Assembly: GCF_900090145.1 (NCBI RefSeq)
Contig: NZ_FMHI01000003.1
Location: forward strand, 372,638-436,637
DNA length: 64,000 bases
DNA from: Streptomyces sp. WMMB 322
GTDB taxonomy: Bacteria; Actinomycetota; Actinomycetes; Streptomycetales; Streptomycetaceae
Direction of reading: 5' to 3'
This document shows, piece by piece, positions 43,167 to 51,946 of this stretch. The notes beneath the pieces were generated by a model. It did not search any database. It had not been told where the DNA came from and worked only from the letters and a program-made list of their open reading frames with translations. The translations under genes were made by a program, and so were the position numbers. Every line of letters starts with the position of its first letter. Within the stretch, counting starts at the first letter, position 1.

Positions 43167-45206
43167 TCATGCGCCACCTCCCGGGTAGTACGCGCCGCCC
43201 GCGCCCGGTCCCGCCTGGTGCGGGATGCGCGCGGGCCCGCCCGCCGACTCCTGTTCGTACGCCTCCGCTTCGGCTTCCGCCTCCGCCTGCTCCCGTGCGG
43301 CTTGTTCGGCGCGCTCGGAGACGACGGTGCGGACGGCGTCGAGCACTCCGCGGTAGCCGGAGCAGCGGCACAGGTTGCCGCAGATCGCCTTGCGGGTCTC
43401 GAGTTCGCTGGGCGCGTGGTTGCCCTCGAGCAGGTCGTGCACCGTCATGGCGAGGCCGGGCACGCAGAATCCGCACTGGACCGCGCCGGACTCGGTGAGG
43501 GCACGCTGCACGTCGGAGGGGACGCCGTCGACGGCAAGGCCTTCGACCGTGCGGATCTCGCTGCCCGCGGCGGTCGCCGCGGGGACGAGGCAGGAGGCGA
43601 CCAGCCGGCCGTCGACCTGGACGGAGCAGGCGCCGCACTCGCCCTGCGAGCAGCCGTCCTTGGCGCCGGCGAGGCCGAGGCGCTCGCGCAGGACGTAGAG
43701 GAGGGATTCGCCGATCCAGGCGTCGGTGACGGGGCGATCGATGCCGTTGACGTGCAGGACGTAGGAGACGTGGGGGTGTTCGCCGCCGAGCTCGGGTGCG
43801 AGCTGCAGCGGGGGTTCCTCGGAGACCTCGGAGTCGGTGGGCGCTTCCCCGTCGCCGCGGTCCGTGGACGTCGCGTCGTCGCCGCGCGGTTCGCGGCTGT
43901 CCGAGGGTGTCTCCTCCGCTGCTTCCCGGGTCGCGGGGGCGGTTGCACCTCCCGGGGCCGGGGGTACGGCCCAGCTGTCGCCCGCCGCTGTGGCTCCGCG
44001 GTCCGGGCCGTGGTCCGTGTCCGGCTGCTGCTCGGGCTCCGGGCCACCGGCGCCGGGGCTGTCGGTGACGGGGCTGTCGGCGGGGGCGCTCGTCGCGACG
44101 GCGGGGCCCGACGAAGGCGTCCACGGCAGTCCGGAACGCACGGTTCCCATCGCGGGTCGCGCCTCGGTCTCCTCCGCCCCGGTCTCCTCCGCCCCGGTCT
44201 CCTCCTCGGTGGTTCCGGCGCCGGCGTCGCCGGCGGTGTCACCGGCCGGCGGTGCTTCGCTCGTGTGCGGTGCGGCGGAGGGCGCGCCGGCCGCCTCGCC
44301 CGGTGCGGCACCCCCGGCGGAGGCGTCCGCCACGGCCTCGGGACCGTCGAAAGGCACCTGCCGCCGTGCGTGCGCCTCTTCGTAGTGGGCGTCGCCCGCG
44401 GTGTCCTGGTGATGCTGCCCGGGAGTCTGCCGCGGGGCCGCGGGGCCGCTGAACTGCCTGCCGGTTCCTATCGGTTCCGCTTCTTCCGCGGTGACGCCGC
44501 CGCCCGTGCCGAGGGGACGCCGCTGCGTGCGGGCCTCGTGCGAGCCCGCGAGTGCCGCCGCGGCGCCCTGGCCCATGGCCGGGGCGGGGCCGGGGTCCTG
44601 GCGTTCGTGCCGACCGCCCGGCTCCGGGGCCGGGGCGCCGCCGAACGCCCCGTGCCCGCCGGGGTGTTGGTCCTGATGCTGCGGATAACGGCCCTCGTGG
44701 TGCTGACCGTACGAAGCGTGGTCGTGACCGCCCGGGACACCCGCACCCTGCCCGAACGGCATCGCCCACTGACCGCCGGCGGTCTCGTCCGGCGGTCCTG
44801 GCTGCTCGGCCGGCTGCGGCCCGGTGACCTCGGCCGGGTCGAAGGGCGGTGGCGTGTAGCCCCCCTGCCCCGTGCCCGGCGCGGCCAGCGGCCCCCAGGC
44901 GTCCGCTCCGGCACCGGGAGCCGGCAGCGGGCCGGCGGGCAGCTGGACGAAGGCGGTGGCGTCCTGGTCGGACTCGCCGCCCCAGCCTTCCTGCGGGTAC
45001 GAGCCGTCCTGCGGGTACGACGGATAGTGCTGCCCGCCCGACTGCTGTGCCTGCGGCGGCTGTTGGCCGTATTCGCCCCAGCCGCCCTCGTCGCCGTACT
45101 CGCCGTAGCCGGAGCCGTAACCGTCTCCGTACTGCTGCCCGTACCCCTGCCCGTATCCGTATCCCTCGCCCCGTGCGCCGGGATCGTGCGGGCTGCCGTT
45201 GCTCAT
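43167..45206 (-). CDS. [2Fe-2S] subunit of the molybdoenzyme with a ~480-residue disordered N-terminal extension
   Basis: 679 residues. Only the last 200 are the expected two-cluster subunit: plant-type ferredoxin motif Cys519, Cys524, Cys527 (GCSQGECGAC) with Cys539, and the helical second-cluster domain with Cys578, Cys581 (QCGFC), Cys613 and Cys615 (GNLCRC). The first 478 residues are Gly/Tyr/Gln/Pro/Glu-rich low-complexity sequence that begins with Tyr-Gly repeats and later contains acidic EETGAEETGAEE repeats. Relatives in other bacteria have about 160 residues. It overlaps the FAD gene by four bases (ATGA) and precedes the molybdenum subunit. Confidence 0.9.
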   Translation of the reverse strand: MSNGSPHDPGARGEGYGYGQGYGQQYGDGYGSGYGEYGDEGGWGEYGQQPPQAQQSGGQHYPSYPQDGSYPQEGWGGESDQDATAFVQLPAGPLPAPGAGADAWGPLAAPGTGQGGYTPPPFDPAEVTGPQPAEQPGPPDETAGGQWAMPFGQGAGVPGGHDHASYGQHHEGRYPQHQDQHPGGHGAFGGAPAPEPGGRHERQDPGPAPAMGQGAAAALAGSHEARTQRRPLGTGGGVTAEEAEPIGTGRQFSGPAAPRQTPGQHHQDTAGDAHYEEAHARRQVPFDGPEAVADASAGGAAPGEAAGAPSAAPHTSEAPPAGDTAGDAGAGTTEEETGAEETGAEETEARPAMGTVRSGLPWTPSSGPAVATSAPADSPVTDSPGAGGPEPEQQPDTDHGPDRGATAAGDSWAVPPAPGGATAPATREAAEETPSDSREPRGDDATSTDRGDGEAPTDSEVSEEPPLQLAPELGGEHPHVSYVLHVNGIDRPVTDAWIGESLLYVLRERLGLAGAKDGCSQGECGACSVQVDGRLVASCLVPAATAAGSEIRTVEGLAVDGVPSDVQRALTESGAVQCGFCVPGLAMTVHDLLEGNHAPSELETRKAICGNLCRCSGYRGVLDAVRTVVSERAEQAAREQAEAEAEAEAYEQESAGGPARIPHQAGPGAGGAYYPGGGA

Positions 45207-46117
45207 GCGAGCGCCCTCCCGAGTCCTCGGCGGGCCAGTGTTGCCACCGTACGCCGCAAGTGGAAGGCCGCGGGCGGAAGTGCGGGAGCCTCACCGCCCT
45301 CTTCCGGCGGGGCGGGGTCGGGGATGCATGCCATGGCGACGTAGTCGCCGAATGCCGCGAGTGCCTCGGGGGCGAGTCCGCGCTGCCCGTCCCAGTCGAT
45401 GAGCGAGGCGATCCAGCGCTCCGCCTCCAGCGGGCGCAGCGGCATGGGCGCCACCGCGCCGACGGCGCAGCGCACCCCGCGCCGCACCGGGTCGAGCACG
45501 ACGGCGACGGAGGCCATCGCACGGCCCGGGCCGGTGCGGCCCGTGGCTTTCAGGAAGGTCTGCGGTGCGTGCAGCAGCGGCACGCGCACATGTCCGACGA
45601 CTTCGCTGGGCCGCAGCATGTCCACGTTCGCGAGCAGGTGGCTCACCGGGATCTCGCGCCGTGCGCCCTCCGGGCCCGCGACGATCAGTGTGGCCTCCAG
45701 CGCCGCGAGCACCGGCAGGGTGTCGCCCGTCGGGTGGGCGCTGACGACGTTGCCGCCGAGCGTGCCCGCGTTGCGGACCTGCGGCGGCCCCGCGGCGCGG
45801 GCACTGGCCGCCAGCGCGGGGATGAGGGCTGCGAAGTCGGGCCGTCCCATGCGCGCGTGGGTGAGGCCGGCGCCGAGGAGCGCCTCTCCGTCCAGGTACT
45901 GCCAGCCGCGGATCTCACTGATCCTTCCGAGACCGACGAGGGCTGCGGGGCGGAGATGGCCGGCGTTGATGCCCGTCATCAGGTCCGTGCCGCCCGCGAC
46001 GGGCACCGCCGCAGGCACCGCGGAGAGCGCGGCCACGGCCTCGTCGAGCGTGGTGGGCAGCATGACCGACGGCACAGCCTGTGGCGCATGGTGTTCATGC
46101 TGTGCTTGCGTGCTCAA
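45203..46117 (-). CDS. FAD-binding (CoxM/XdhB-like) subunit of the molybdoenzyme
   Basis: 304 residues from TTG 46117, which has AAGGGG eight bases upstream; in-frame ATGs at 46255/46258 are possible but the extra residues do not fit. FAD domain features: LPTTLDEAVAALSAVPAAVP, VAGGTDLMTGINAG (FAD phosphate loop), RNAGTLGGNVVSAHPTGD (isoalloxazine contact) and a C-terminal CO_deh_flav_C domain (ASVAVVLDPVRRGVRCAVGA). It moves electrons from the 2Fe-2S clusters to an acceptor. First gene of the operon, overlapping the iron-sulfur gene. Confidence 0.88.
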   Translation of the reverse strand: MSTQAQHEHHAPQAVPSVMLPTTLDEAVAALSAVPAAVPVAGGTDLMTGINAGHLRPAALVGLGRISEIRGWQYLDGEALLGAGLTHARMGRPDFAALIPALAASARAAGPPQVRNAGTLGGNVVSAHPTGDTLPVLAALEATLIVAGPEGARREIPVSHLLANVDMLRPSEVVGHVRVPLLHAPQTFLKATGRTGPGRAMASVAVVLDPVRRGVRCAVGAVAPMPLRPLEAERWIASLIDWDGQRGLAPEALAAFGDYVAMACIPDPAPPEEGGEAPALPPAAFHLRRTVATLARRGLGRALA

Positions 46118-46399
46118 TCCAGCCGCCCCTTCCCCGGTCGACCCGGCTGCTGTGCCCGTACGGTACGTGCTCACCGGCCGGACGAGGCAACTCTGGCACA
46201 TCTCGGCGGGCGGCCGGACCGGGGGCCCGGTATGGGCTGTTCCGTGCGCTGACATCACTCTCGTCCCTGTCCGGAACGCGGGCCCGTAATCCCCAGCTCA
46301 CACGGGCAAGCACGGAATTGCCACCCTCGGGGACTCTTGTGCGGATCTCCGATCCTGTGCGGACTTTCGTGCTACGGAGCACCCCCCCTTCGCCTGCGG

Positions 46400-48178
46400 T
46401 TACACGGAGGGGCCCGGCCCGTGCGGCGGCCCGTCGAGGGGGCGGCCCGCGATGCCCGGGCGGCGCTGCCACGGATGCGGGCCGCCGGGCGGCCGGAAGT
46501 CGACGCCCATCGCCGCGAGTCGCGCGTAGTGCCCCTGCGCCATGCGGCGTTCGAAGCCGGCGAAGTCCCTCTCCCCGGCGGGGGCGGGCAGCGGCGACCA
46601 GACGACCTCCGCGAACGCGGCGAGACGGGGGAAGGTCTGGTAGTCGATGCGCTGCTGGTTCTCGGTGCACTCGGTCCACATGTTGGCCTGGGCGCCGAGC
46701 ACGTGCCGCTCGTGCGGCGTCCCGGCCAGTTCGGGCGGTACGGGCTCGTACCGGTAGACGTCGCGGAGCGTGCGCACGTACCCGAGCGGCACCGGCTCGC
46801 CCGCGCCGCCGTCCTGCCGGTGGTCCAGGTACAGCTCCTGCTCGGGGCACATCACGACGTCGTGCCCGGCGCGCGCGGCCGCGACACCGCCGGCGCGGCC
46901 GCGCCACGAGGAGACGGCTGCGCCCTCGGCGAGGCCTCCCTGAAGGATCTCGTCCCAGCCGATGAGGCGGCGGCCCCTTGCCGTGAGCCAGCGGTCGAAG
47001 TGCCTGAAGAACCACGCCTGGAGCGCCTCCCCGGCCGCTTCCGGGCTGCTTCCCTTGCCGGGTCCGGGTCCGGATCCCGGTCCGAGTCCCGCTTCACGCA
47101 TGCGCGCCCGTGCGGCGGGCGATGCGAGCCACTGGTCCTTGGGGCACTCGTCGCCTCCGAGATGGATGAAGCGGGAGGGGAAGATCTCCAGGACCTCCTC
47201 CAGCACGCCCTCGTAGAAGCGCAGCACATGGTCGCCGGGGGCCAGCACGTTGGGGCTCACGCCCCAGTCGGTCCACACCCCGAGCGCCGAGGTGTCGACG
47301 ACGTCGGTGTTGCCGAGTTCCGGGTAGGCGGCGATCGCGGCCTGAGAGTGTCCGGGAATGTCGATCTCCGGCACGACGGTGATGTGGCGGTCCGCGGCGT
47401 ACGCGACGATCTCCCGCAGGTCCTCCTGGCTGTACCAGCCGCCGTGCGCCCGCTCGTCCCACAGCGGCGGTGCCCCCGGCCGTCCGCCGCGCCCGACGCG
47501 GCTGCGGGCACGGGTGCCGCCGACCTCCGTCAGCCGCGGCCGGCTCCGGATCTCGATGCGCCAGCCCTGGTCGTCGGTGAGGTGCAGATGCAGGACGTTG
47601 AGCTTGTGCGCGGCGAGCAGGTCAAGGGTGCGCAGGACTCCGTCCTTGGGAGTGAAGTGCCGTGCCACGTCGAGCATGTAGCCGCGCCACGCGAAGCGCG
47701 GACCGTCCTCGACGAGCAACGGCGGCACCCGCAGGGCCACCTCGCCGCGCGCCGTGCGGGCACGCCGGAACGCGGCGGGCCCGAGCAGTTGCCGCAGCGT
47801 CTGCGCACCCCGGAAGACACCGGCGGGTGCGCCCCCGGTGATGCGAAGGCTCCCGCCGTCCGCGCGGAGCACGTAGCCCTCCGGGCCGAACCGGGCGGCG
47901 ACCGCCTCGTCCGTGCGCAGCACCAACTCCGCGCCCTCGTCACCGCGTTCGGCCCCGCCGCCGCGTCCGGCCGCGGCGCCGCCGCTGCCGCCCCGCCCGC
48001 CGGGCAGCAGCGGCGCGCCCGTTGCTGGGGTGAGCGTGGCGCGCAGCCAGCGGGCCGTGTCGTGCGTTCCGGGTCCGGCGTCGAGCGTGGTGTGCGGGTC
48101 CAGCACGAAGTCCGGCCCGCCGGCGGCGGGTTGGGGCGTGACGGAGCGGGGCGCGGGGAGCAGATCCGTGTACGGCAT
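46400..48178 (-). CDS. Beta-N-acetylhexosaminidase, glycoside hydrolase family 20
   Basis: 592 residues. An N-terminal GH20b domain (to about 150) is followed by the TIM-barrel with the catalytic pair Asp343-Glu344 in HLGGDECPKDQW, preceded by GYMLDVARHF and LHLTDDQGWRIEI substrate-site segments. It removes terminal N-acetylglucosamine or N-acetylgalactosamine from chitin oligomers or cell-wall fragments. No signal peptide is evident from the chosen start (48178, MPYTDLL), so it likely acts inside the cell on imported chitobiose-like sugars. Two Gly-rich inserts (61-82 and 225-236) are not typical. Confidence 0.92.
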   Translation of the reverse strand: MPYTDLLPAPRSVTPQPAAGGPDFVLDPHTTLDAGPGTHDTARWLRATLTPATGAPLLPGGRGGSGGAAAGRGGGAERGDEGAELVLRTDEAVAARFGPEGYVLRADGGSLRITGGAPAGVFRGAQTLRQLLGPAAFRRARTARGEVALRVPPLLVEDGPRFAWRGYMLDVARHFTPKDGVLRTLDLLAAHKLNVLHLHLTDDQGWRIEIRSRPRLTEVGGTRARSRVGRGGRPGAPPLWDERAHGGWYSQEDLREIVAYAADRHITVVPEIDIPGHSQAAIAAYPELGNTDVVDTSALGVWTDWGVSPNVLAPGDHVLRFYEGVLEEVLEIFPSRFIHLGGDECPKDQWLASPAARARMREAGLGPGSGPGPGKGSSPEAAGEALQAWFFRHFDRWLTARGRRLIGWDEILQGGLAEGAAVSSWRGRAGGVAAARAGHDVVMCPEQELYLDHRQDGGAGEPVPLGYVRTLRDVYRYEPVPPELAGTPHERHVLGAQANMWTECTENQQRIDYQTFPRLAAFAEVVWSPLPAPAGERDFAGFERRMAQGHYARLAAMGVDFRPPGGPHPWQRRPGIAGRPLDGPPHGPGPSV

Positions 48179-48286
48179 GTGCGACGCCTCTCGTCGGTCG
48201 GCCGGTGGGCGGGTTCCCCGGGGGACATTCGGCCCTCTCCCGGCGCGCACACGGAAGCAGCGGAGCGAGACCGGCTCCGAACAACC

Positions 48287-48333
48287 CAGCGCGCCCCGTC
48301 CGTCCCGGAGAGCAGGACGGACGGGGCGCGCTG
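48287..48333 (-). terminator. 19-bp perfect hairpin downstream of the DUF3039 gene
   Basis: CAGCGCGCCCCGTCCGTCC (48287-48305) is perfectly complementary to 48315-48333 around a nine-base loop. It lies 115 bases past the DUF3039 stop and 109 bases before the GH20 start (both minus strand) and is followed by GGGTTGTTC, so it probably ends DUF3039 transcripts and separates the two units. Confidence 0.75.
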
Positions 48334-48447
48334 TGAGCCTTGCGCGGAAAGCCGGAAGACGGACCGGCGGAGGGGCGAAGGACCGGACGGGCCGTGCGGT
48401 CCTGTCAGAAGGACCGGCGCCGCCGCTCCCGCGCCGGCGCCGGGCAG

Positions 48448-48744
48448 CTACTTGTCGCCGCCCTTGCCGTCCTTGCCGCCGCCCTTGTCGCCGCCGGAAC
48501 TCATCGTCTCGTAGATCTCCTTGCACATGGGACAGACCGGGTACTTCTTCGGGTCACGGCCCGGAACCCAGACCTTGCCGCAGAGCGCCACCACGGGAGT
48601 CCCGTCCATGGCGCTCGCCATGATCTTGTCCTTCTGGACGTAATGGGCGAACCGTTCGTGGTCGCCGTCTCCGTGCGACGTCTGCGGGGTCGGCTCGACG
48701 AGCGTGCCGGTGCCCGTACCGCGCTCAGGCTCAAGAGTGCTCAT
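48448..48744 (-). CDS. DUF3039 protein
   Basis: 98 residues. The core HERFAHYVQKDKIMASAMDGTP, VVALCGKVWVPGRDPKKYPV and CPMCKEIYE is the DUF3039 signature of actinobacteria, with a CxxC (PVCPMC) plus an earlier Cys that may bind zinc. The tail is Lys/Gly-rich. Function unknown; the gene is widely conserved in Streptomyces next to YqgE, here 11 bases downstream of it. Confidence 0.9.
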   Translation of the reverse strand: MSTLEPERGTGTGTLVEPTPQTSHGDGDHERFAHYVQKDKIMASAMDGTPVVALCGKVWVPGRDPKKYPVCPMCKEIYETMSSGGDKGGGKDGKGGDK

Positions 48745-48755
48745 GCGGACCAAGC

Positions 48756-49406
48756 CTAATTCAGCGACGCATCGTCCGGGTATGTGGCCACCATCGCCAG
48801 TTCGCTGCGCTGCCGCCGCAGTACGGACCGCCACAGACGCTCCGGCGACGGCGAGGAGACGTCACCCGGTTCGGACTCGACGACATACCAGGCGCCTTCG
48901 GACAATTCCTTCTCCAGCTGCCCCGGCCCCCAGCCCGCGTACCCGGCGAAGATGCGCAAGGAGCCCAGCTCCGCGGCGAGCAGCTCCGGCGGCGCCTCCA
49001 GGTCGACGAGGCCGATGGCACCGTGCACGCGGCGCCAGCCCAGCGGCCCGTCACCTCCTTCCCCGTCGGCCTCACCCGGGGACCCGTCTCCGTCCCGGGC
49101 GGCGGCCCCGGGCCGCTCCCCGGCCGCGTGCCCGCGGCCCTGCGAGGCGGGAACCACGGCCACGCCCAGTGCGGCGTCCAGTGAGACGGGGCCTCCCTGG
49201 AAGACCACGCCGGGCTCTCCGGCGAGCGCGGCCCATGGCTCCAGGATGTCGACGACGTCGACGGGCGTCGGGCGGTTGAGCACCACACCGAGCGACCCCT
49301 CCGCGTCGTGGTCGAGCAGCAGAACCACGGCCCGGTCGAAGTTCGGGTCGGCGAGCACCGGGGTGGCGACCAGCAGCCGCCCGGTGAGCGAGGACACCTC
49401 GGTCAT
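48756..49406 (-). CDS. YqgE/AlgH family protein
   Basis: 216 residues. SSLTGRLLVATPVLADPNFDRAV, then LLDHDAEGSLGVVLNRPTPV and a C-terminal IFAGYAGWGPGQLEKELSEGAWYV are characteristic of the UPF0301/YqgE fold. The role is poorly defined; AlgH in Pseudomonas was linked to regulation. An insert of about 40 residues rich in Gly, Arg and Asp (about 95-135) is longer than in most homologues. The start at 49406 (MTEVSS) is preferred over 49424. Divergent from murA. Confidence 0.9.
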   Translation of the reverse strand: MTEVSSLTGRLLVATPVLADPNFDRAVVLLLDHDAEGSLGVVLNRPTPVDVVDILEPWAALAGEPGVVFQGGPVSLDAALGVAVVPASQGRGHAAGERPGAAARDGDGSPGEADGEGGDGPLGWRRVHGAIGLVDLEAPPELLAAELGSLRIFAGYAGWGPGQLEKELSEGAWYVVESEPGDVSSPSPERLWRSVLRRQRSELAMVATYPDDASLN

Positions 49407-49776
49407 GCCGCAATGATCCCGCACGTCGGCCCTCCGTGGGAGCCAACGGCCGGATCAGGAACCCCGGGTGGAACGTCCGCCCTGGTCACGGCACATTCAC
49501 CGGATCCGCGCAGATTCCGCGCACCCGCTCCCGCAGACCCACGCACAATCCGGCCGGTACCGTCAACCGCGGTCACGTTCCGGACACTTCCCCTGCACAC
49601 ACCGTGATACGGCTCATCCGGTGCGGGGCCGGTGCCCCCACGGCCCGTGCGCGCCGGTGAATCCGGACCATTACGATTGTCTTTCGCCTTCGCCCCAGAG
49701 CTGCTTCAGGGGCCGGCCCGGCCCACGAGGCCTCGAATCATCTGCCCCGAACCCGTCTTCAGGAACGCGGAGATCC
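49407..49776. other. 370-base divergent region between yqgE and murA
   Basis: No gene recognised. The half nearer murA includes AT-richer GACCATTACGATTGTC (about 49666-49681), where a murA promoter could lie, but I see no good -35 match, so I do not call one. Confidence 0.4.
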
Positions 49777-51096
49777 ATGACCGATGACGTCCTGCTCGTC
49801 CACGGCGGCACACCGCTCGAGGGCGAGATCCGTGTCCGTGGCGCGAAGAACCTCGTTCCGAAGGCGATGGTCGCCGCGCTGCTGGGAAGCGAGCCGAGCC
49901 GGCTCCGCAACGTCCCCGACATCCGTGACGTGCGGGTGGTGCGGGGCCTTCTGCAACTTCACGGCACGACCGTGACCGCCGGCGAGGAGACCGGTGAGCT
50001 GGTGCTCGACCCGTCGTACGTCGAGAGCGCGAACGTCGCCGACATCGACGCCCACGCGGGCTCCTCCCGCATCCCGATCCTCTTCTGCGGCCCGCTGCTG
50101 CACCGCCTGGGGCACGCCTTCATCCCGGGGCTGGGCGGCTGCGACATCGGCGGCCGTCCCGTCGACTTCCACTTCGACGTGCTGCGCCAGTTCGGCGCGA
50201 CGATCGAGAAGCGAGCCGACGGCCAGTACCTGGAGGCACCGCAGCGGCTGCGCGGCACCAAGATCCGCCTGCCGTACCCGTCCGTCGGCTCCACCGAGCA
50301 GGTGCTGCTCACCGCGGTCCTCGCGGAGGGCTCCACGGAGCTGAGCAACGCCGCCGTCGAGCCCGAGATCGAGGACCTCATCTGCGTTCTGCAGAAGATG
50401 GGCGCGATCATCTCGATGGACACCGACCGCACGATCCGCATCACCGGCGTCGACAAGCTCGGCGGCTACACCCACAGCGCCCTTCCCGACCGCCTCGAGG
50501 CCGCCTCGTGGGCGAGCGCGGCGCTGGCCACGCAGGGCAGCGTCTTCGTTCGCGGCGCCAGCCAGCGCGAGATGATGACGTTCCTCAACACCTTCCGCAA
50601 GGTCGGCGGCGCCTTCGAGGTCCTCGACGAGGGAATCCGCTTCTGGCACCCGGGCGGTCCGCTGAAGTCCATCGCGCTCGAGACGGACGTGCACCCCGGC
50701 TTCCAGACCGACTGGCAGCAGCCGCTGGTCGTCGCCCTCACCCAGGCCACGGGCCTGTCCATCGTCCACGAGACGGTCTACGAGTCCCGCCTGGGCTTCA
50801 CCTCCGCGCTGAACCAGATGGGCGCCCACATCCAGCTCTACCGCGAGTGCCTCGGCGGGTCCGCCTGCCGCTTCGGCCAGCGCAACTTCCTGCACTCCGC
50901 GGTGGTTTCCGGACCGACGAAGCTGCAGGGCTCGGACCTGATCATTCCCGACCTGCGCGGCGGCTTCTCGTACCTGATCGCCGCTCTGGCCGCCCAGGGC
51001 ACCTCCCGCGTCCACGGCATCGAGCTGATCAACCGCGGCTACGAGAACTTCATGAACAAGCTCGCGGATCTCGGCGCCAAGGCCGAGCTCCCGTAG
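49777..51096 (+). CDS. murA: UDP-N-acetylglucosamine 1-carboxyvinyltransferase
   Basis: 439 residues. MurA transfers enolpyruvate from PEP to UDP-GlcNAc, the first committed step of peptidoglycan synthesis, and is the fosfomycin target. The active-site Cys is Cys122 in GLGGCDIGGRPVDFHF, so the enzyme should be fosfomycin sensitive; Lys24-Asn25 (RGAKN) and the R-G-A-S-Q-R-E segment are in place. The EPSP-synthase-like double fold is complete. ATG 49777 follows GGAGATCC. The terminator at 51137-51169 ends it against the convergent hup gene. Streptomyces usually has two murA genes; this is the one next to hup. Confidence 0.94.
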   Translation: MTDDVLLVHGGTPLEGEIRVRGAKNLVPKAMVAALLGSEPSRLRNVPDIRDVRVVRGLLQLHGTTVTAGEETGELVLDPSYVESANVADIDAHAGSSRIPILFCGPLLHRLGHAFIPGLGGCDIGGRPVDFHFDVLRQFGATIEKRADGQYLEAPQRLRGTKIRLPYPSVGSTEQVLLTAVLAEGSTELSNAAVEPEIEDLICVLQKMGAIISMDTDRTIRITGVDKLGGYTHSALPDRLEAASWASAALATQGSVFVRGASQREMMTFLNTFRKVGGAFEVLDEGIRFWHPGGPLKSIALETDVHPGFQTDWQQPLVVALTQATGLSIVHETVYESRLGFTSALNQMGAHIQLYRECLGGSACRFGQRNFLHSAVVSGPTKLQGSDLIIPDLRGGFSYLIAALAAQGTSRVHGIELINRGYENFMNKLADLGAKAELP

Positions 51097-51136
51097 CGCC
51101 TGCCGGGCCCGGCACGGCCCCGGGAGCGGACACACG

Positions 51137-51169
51137 AAGGGCGGTCACCCTCTGCGGGTGACCGCCCTT
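51137..51169. terminator. Bidirectional terminator between murA and hup
   Basis: AAGGGCGGTCACCC (51137-51150) pairs perfectly with GGGTGACCGCCCTT (51156-51169) across a five-base loop TCTGC. The 14-bp GC-rich stem is flanked by A and T on both sides and sits between two convergent genes, so it can stop transcription from either. Confidence 0.85.
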
Positions 51170-51215
51170 GTGCTGCGTGGTCCGGGAGGGCCGTGAGCCG
51201 CCCCGGCAAGCGCCG

Positions 51216-51497
51216 TTACTTGCCCTTCGCGGCTTCCTTGAGCTTGGAGCCGGCCGACACCTTCACGCTGTAACCCGCCGGGATCTCGATCGGGTCGCCG
51301 GTCTGCGGGTTCCGCGCGGTCCGGGCCGCACGGTGCGTGCGCTCGAAGGTGAGGAAACCCGGGATGGTGACCTTCTCGTCGCCCTTGGAGACGACCTCGC
51401 CGATGGTCTCGGCGAGAGCTGCCAGAACGGCGTCGGCGTCCTTACGGGTCACCTCGGCGCGCTCGGAGAGAGCGGCCACCAGCTCACTGCGGTTCAT
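51216..51497 (-). CDS. hup: HU-family DNA-binding protein
   Basis: 93 residues. MNRSELVAALSERAEVTRKD and the arm region FERTHRAARTARNPQTGDPI with EIPAGYSVKVSAGSKLKEA are the HU signature; the Asn-Pro of the DNA-intercalating arm (RNPQTG) is present. This is the short HU form, without the Lys/Ala-rich histone-like tail of the second streptomycete HU (HupS). It compacts and bends DNA and is highly expressed in vegetative cells. The murA-hup order is conserved in Streptomyces. Confidence 0.95.
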   Translation of the reverse strand: MNRSELVAALSERAEVTRKDADAVLAALAETIGEVVSKGDEKVTIPGFLTFERTHRAARTARNPQTGDPIEIPAGYSVKVSAGSKLKEAAKGK

Positions 51498-51946
51498 AAC
51501 TCGTTACTCCCGTGTTCTTCTTGCCGATGAGGCGTGAGATCGAAGCCGATGCTGCCAGGGCCCTCGGACAGTCCCCTGACCAGGGTCTGCTTTGAGACCC
51601 TCCCGCCCCTTTGGGGAATCCCCAGGACGAAGTCCCCCGGGAACGAATCCTGCCCCTACGTGCGGCGGGAAAGCCAATCCGGAACGTTCTGACAGCTGCG
51701 GAGTCACACGAGCGGCGGCGATGTCCCCGCTGCGCTGACGCCCCACAGGCTTGTGTCTGCCGCAACCCTAGAGGGGGCGTCGTGACCCTGCACCTCGCGA
51801 CGCGCCGTGCCGCCACGGGGTGAGCACCGTCACCCCGGACCGCTTACGGTCCGAGCTCACCAGCCGCGCGTACCCTCCGGGGGCCCGTCGAACCGCCGGG
51901 GCACGTGTGAGGTGGACCGGTGTCCGCAGCCGCGTGCCGGGTGTGC
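51498..51946. other. 449-base region holding the hup promoter and leader
   Basis: No credible gene. On the minus strand it must carry the hup promoter. A 7-bp hairpin AGGGTCT (51582-51588) / AGACCCT (51595-51601) with loop GCTTTG, about 85-115 bases before the hup start, might be in the mRNA leader. The end nearest malic enzyme has nothing I recognise. Confidence 0.4.

Noticed and set aside
51498..51946. Several short frames in the hup upstream region
   Set aside because: Arg/Pro-rich with no family signal or ribosome site; better explained as promoter and leader DNA.
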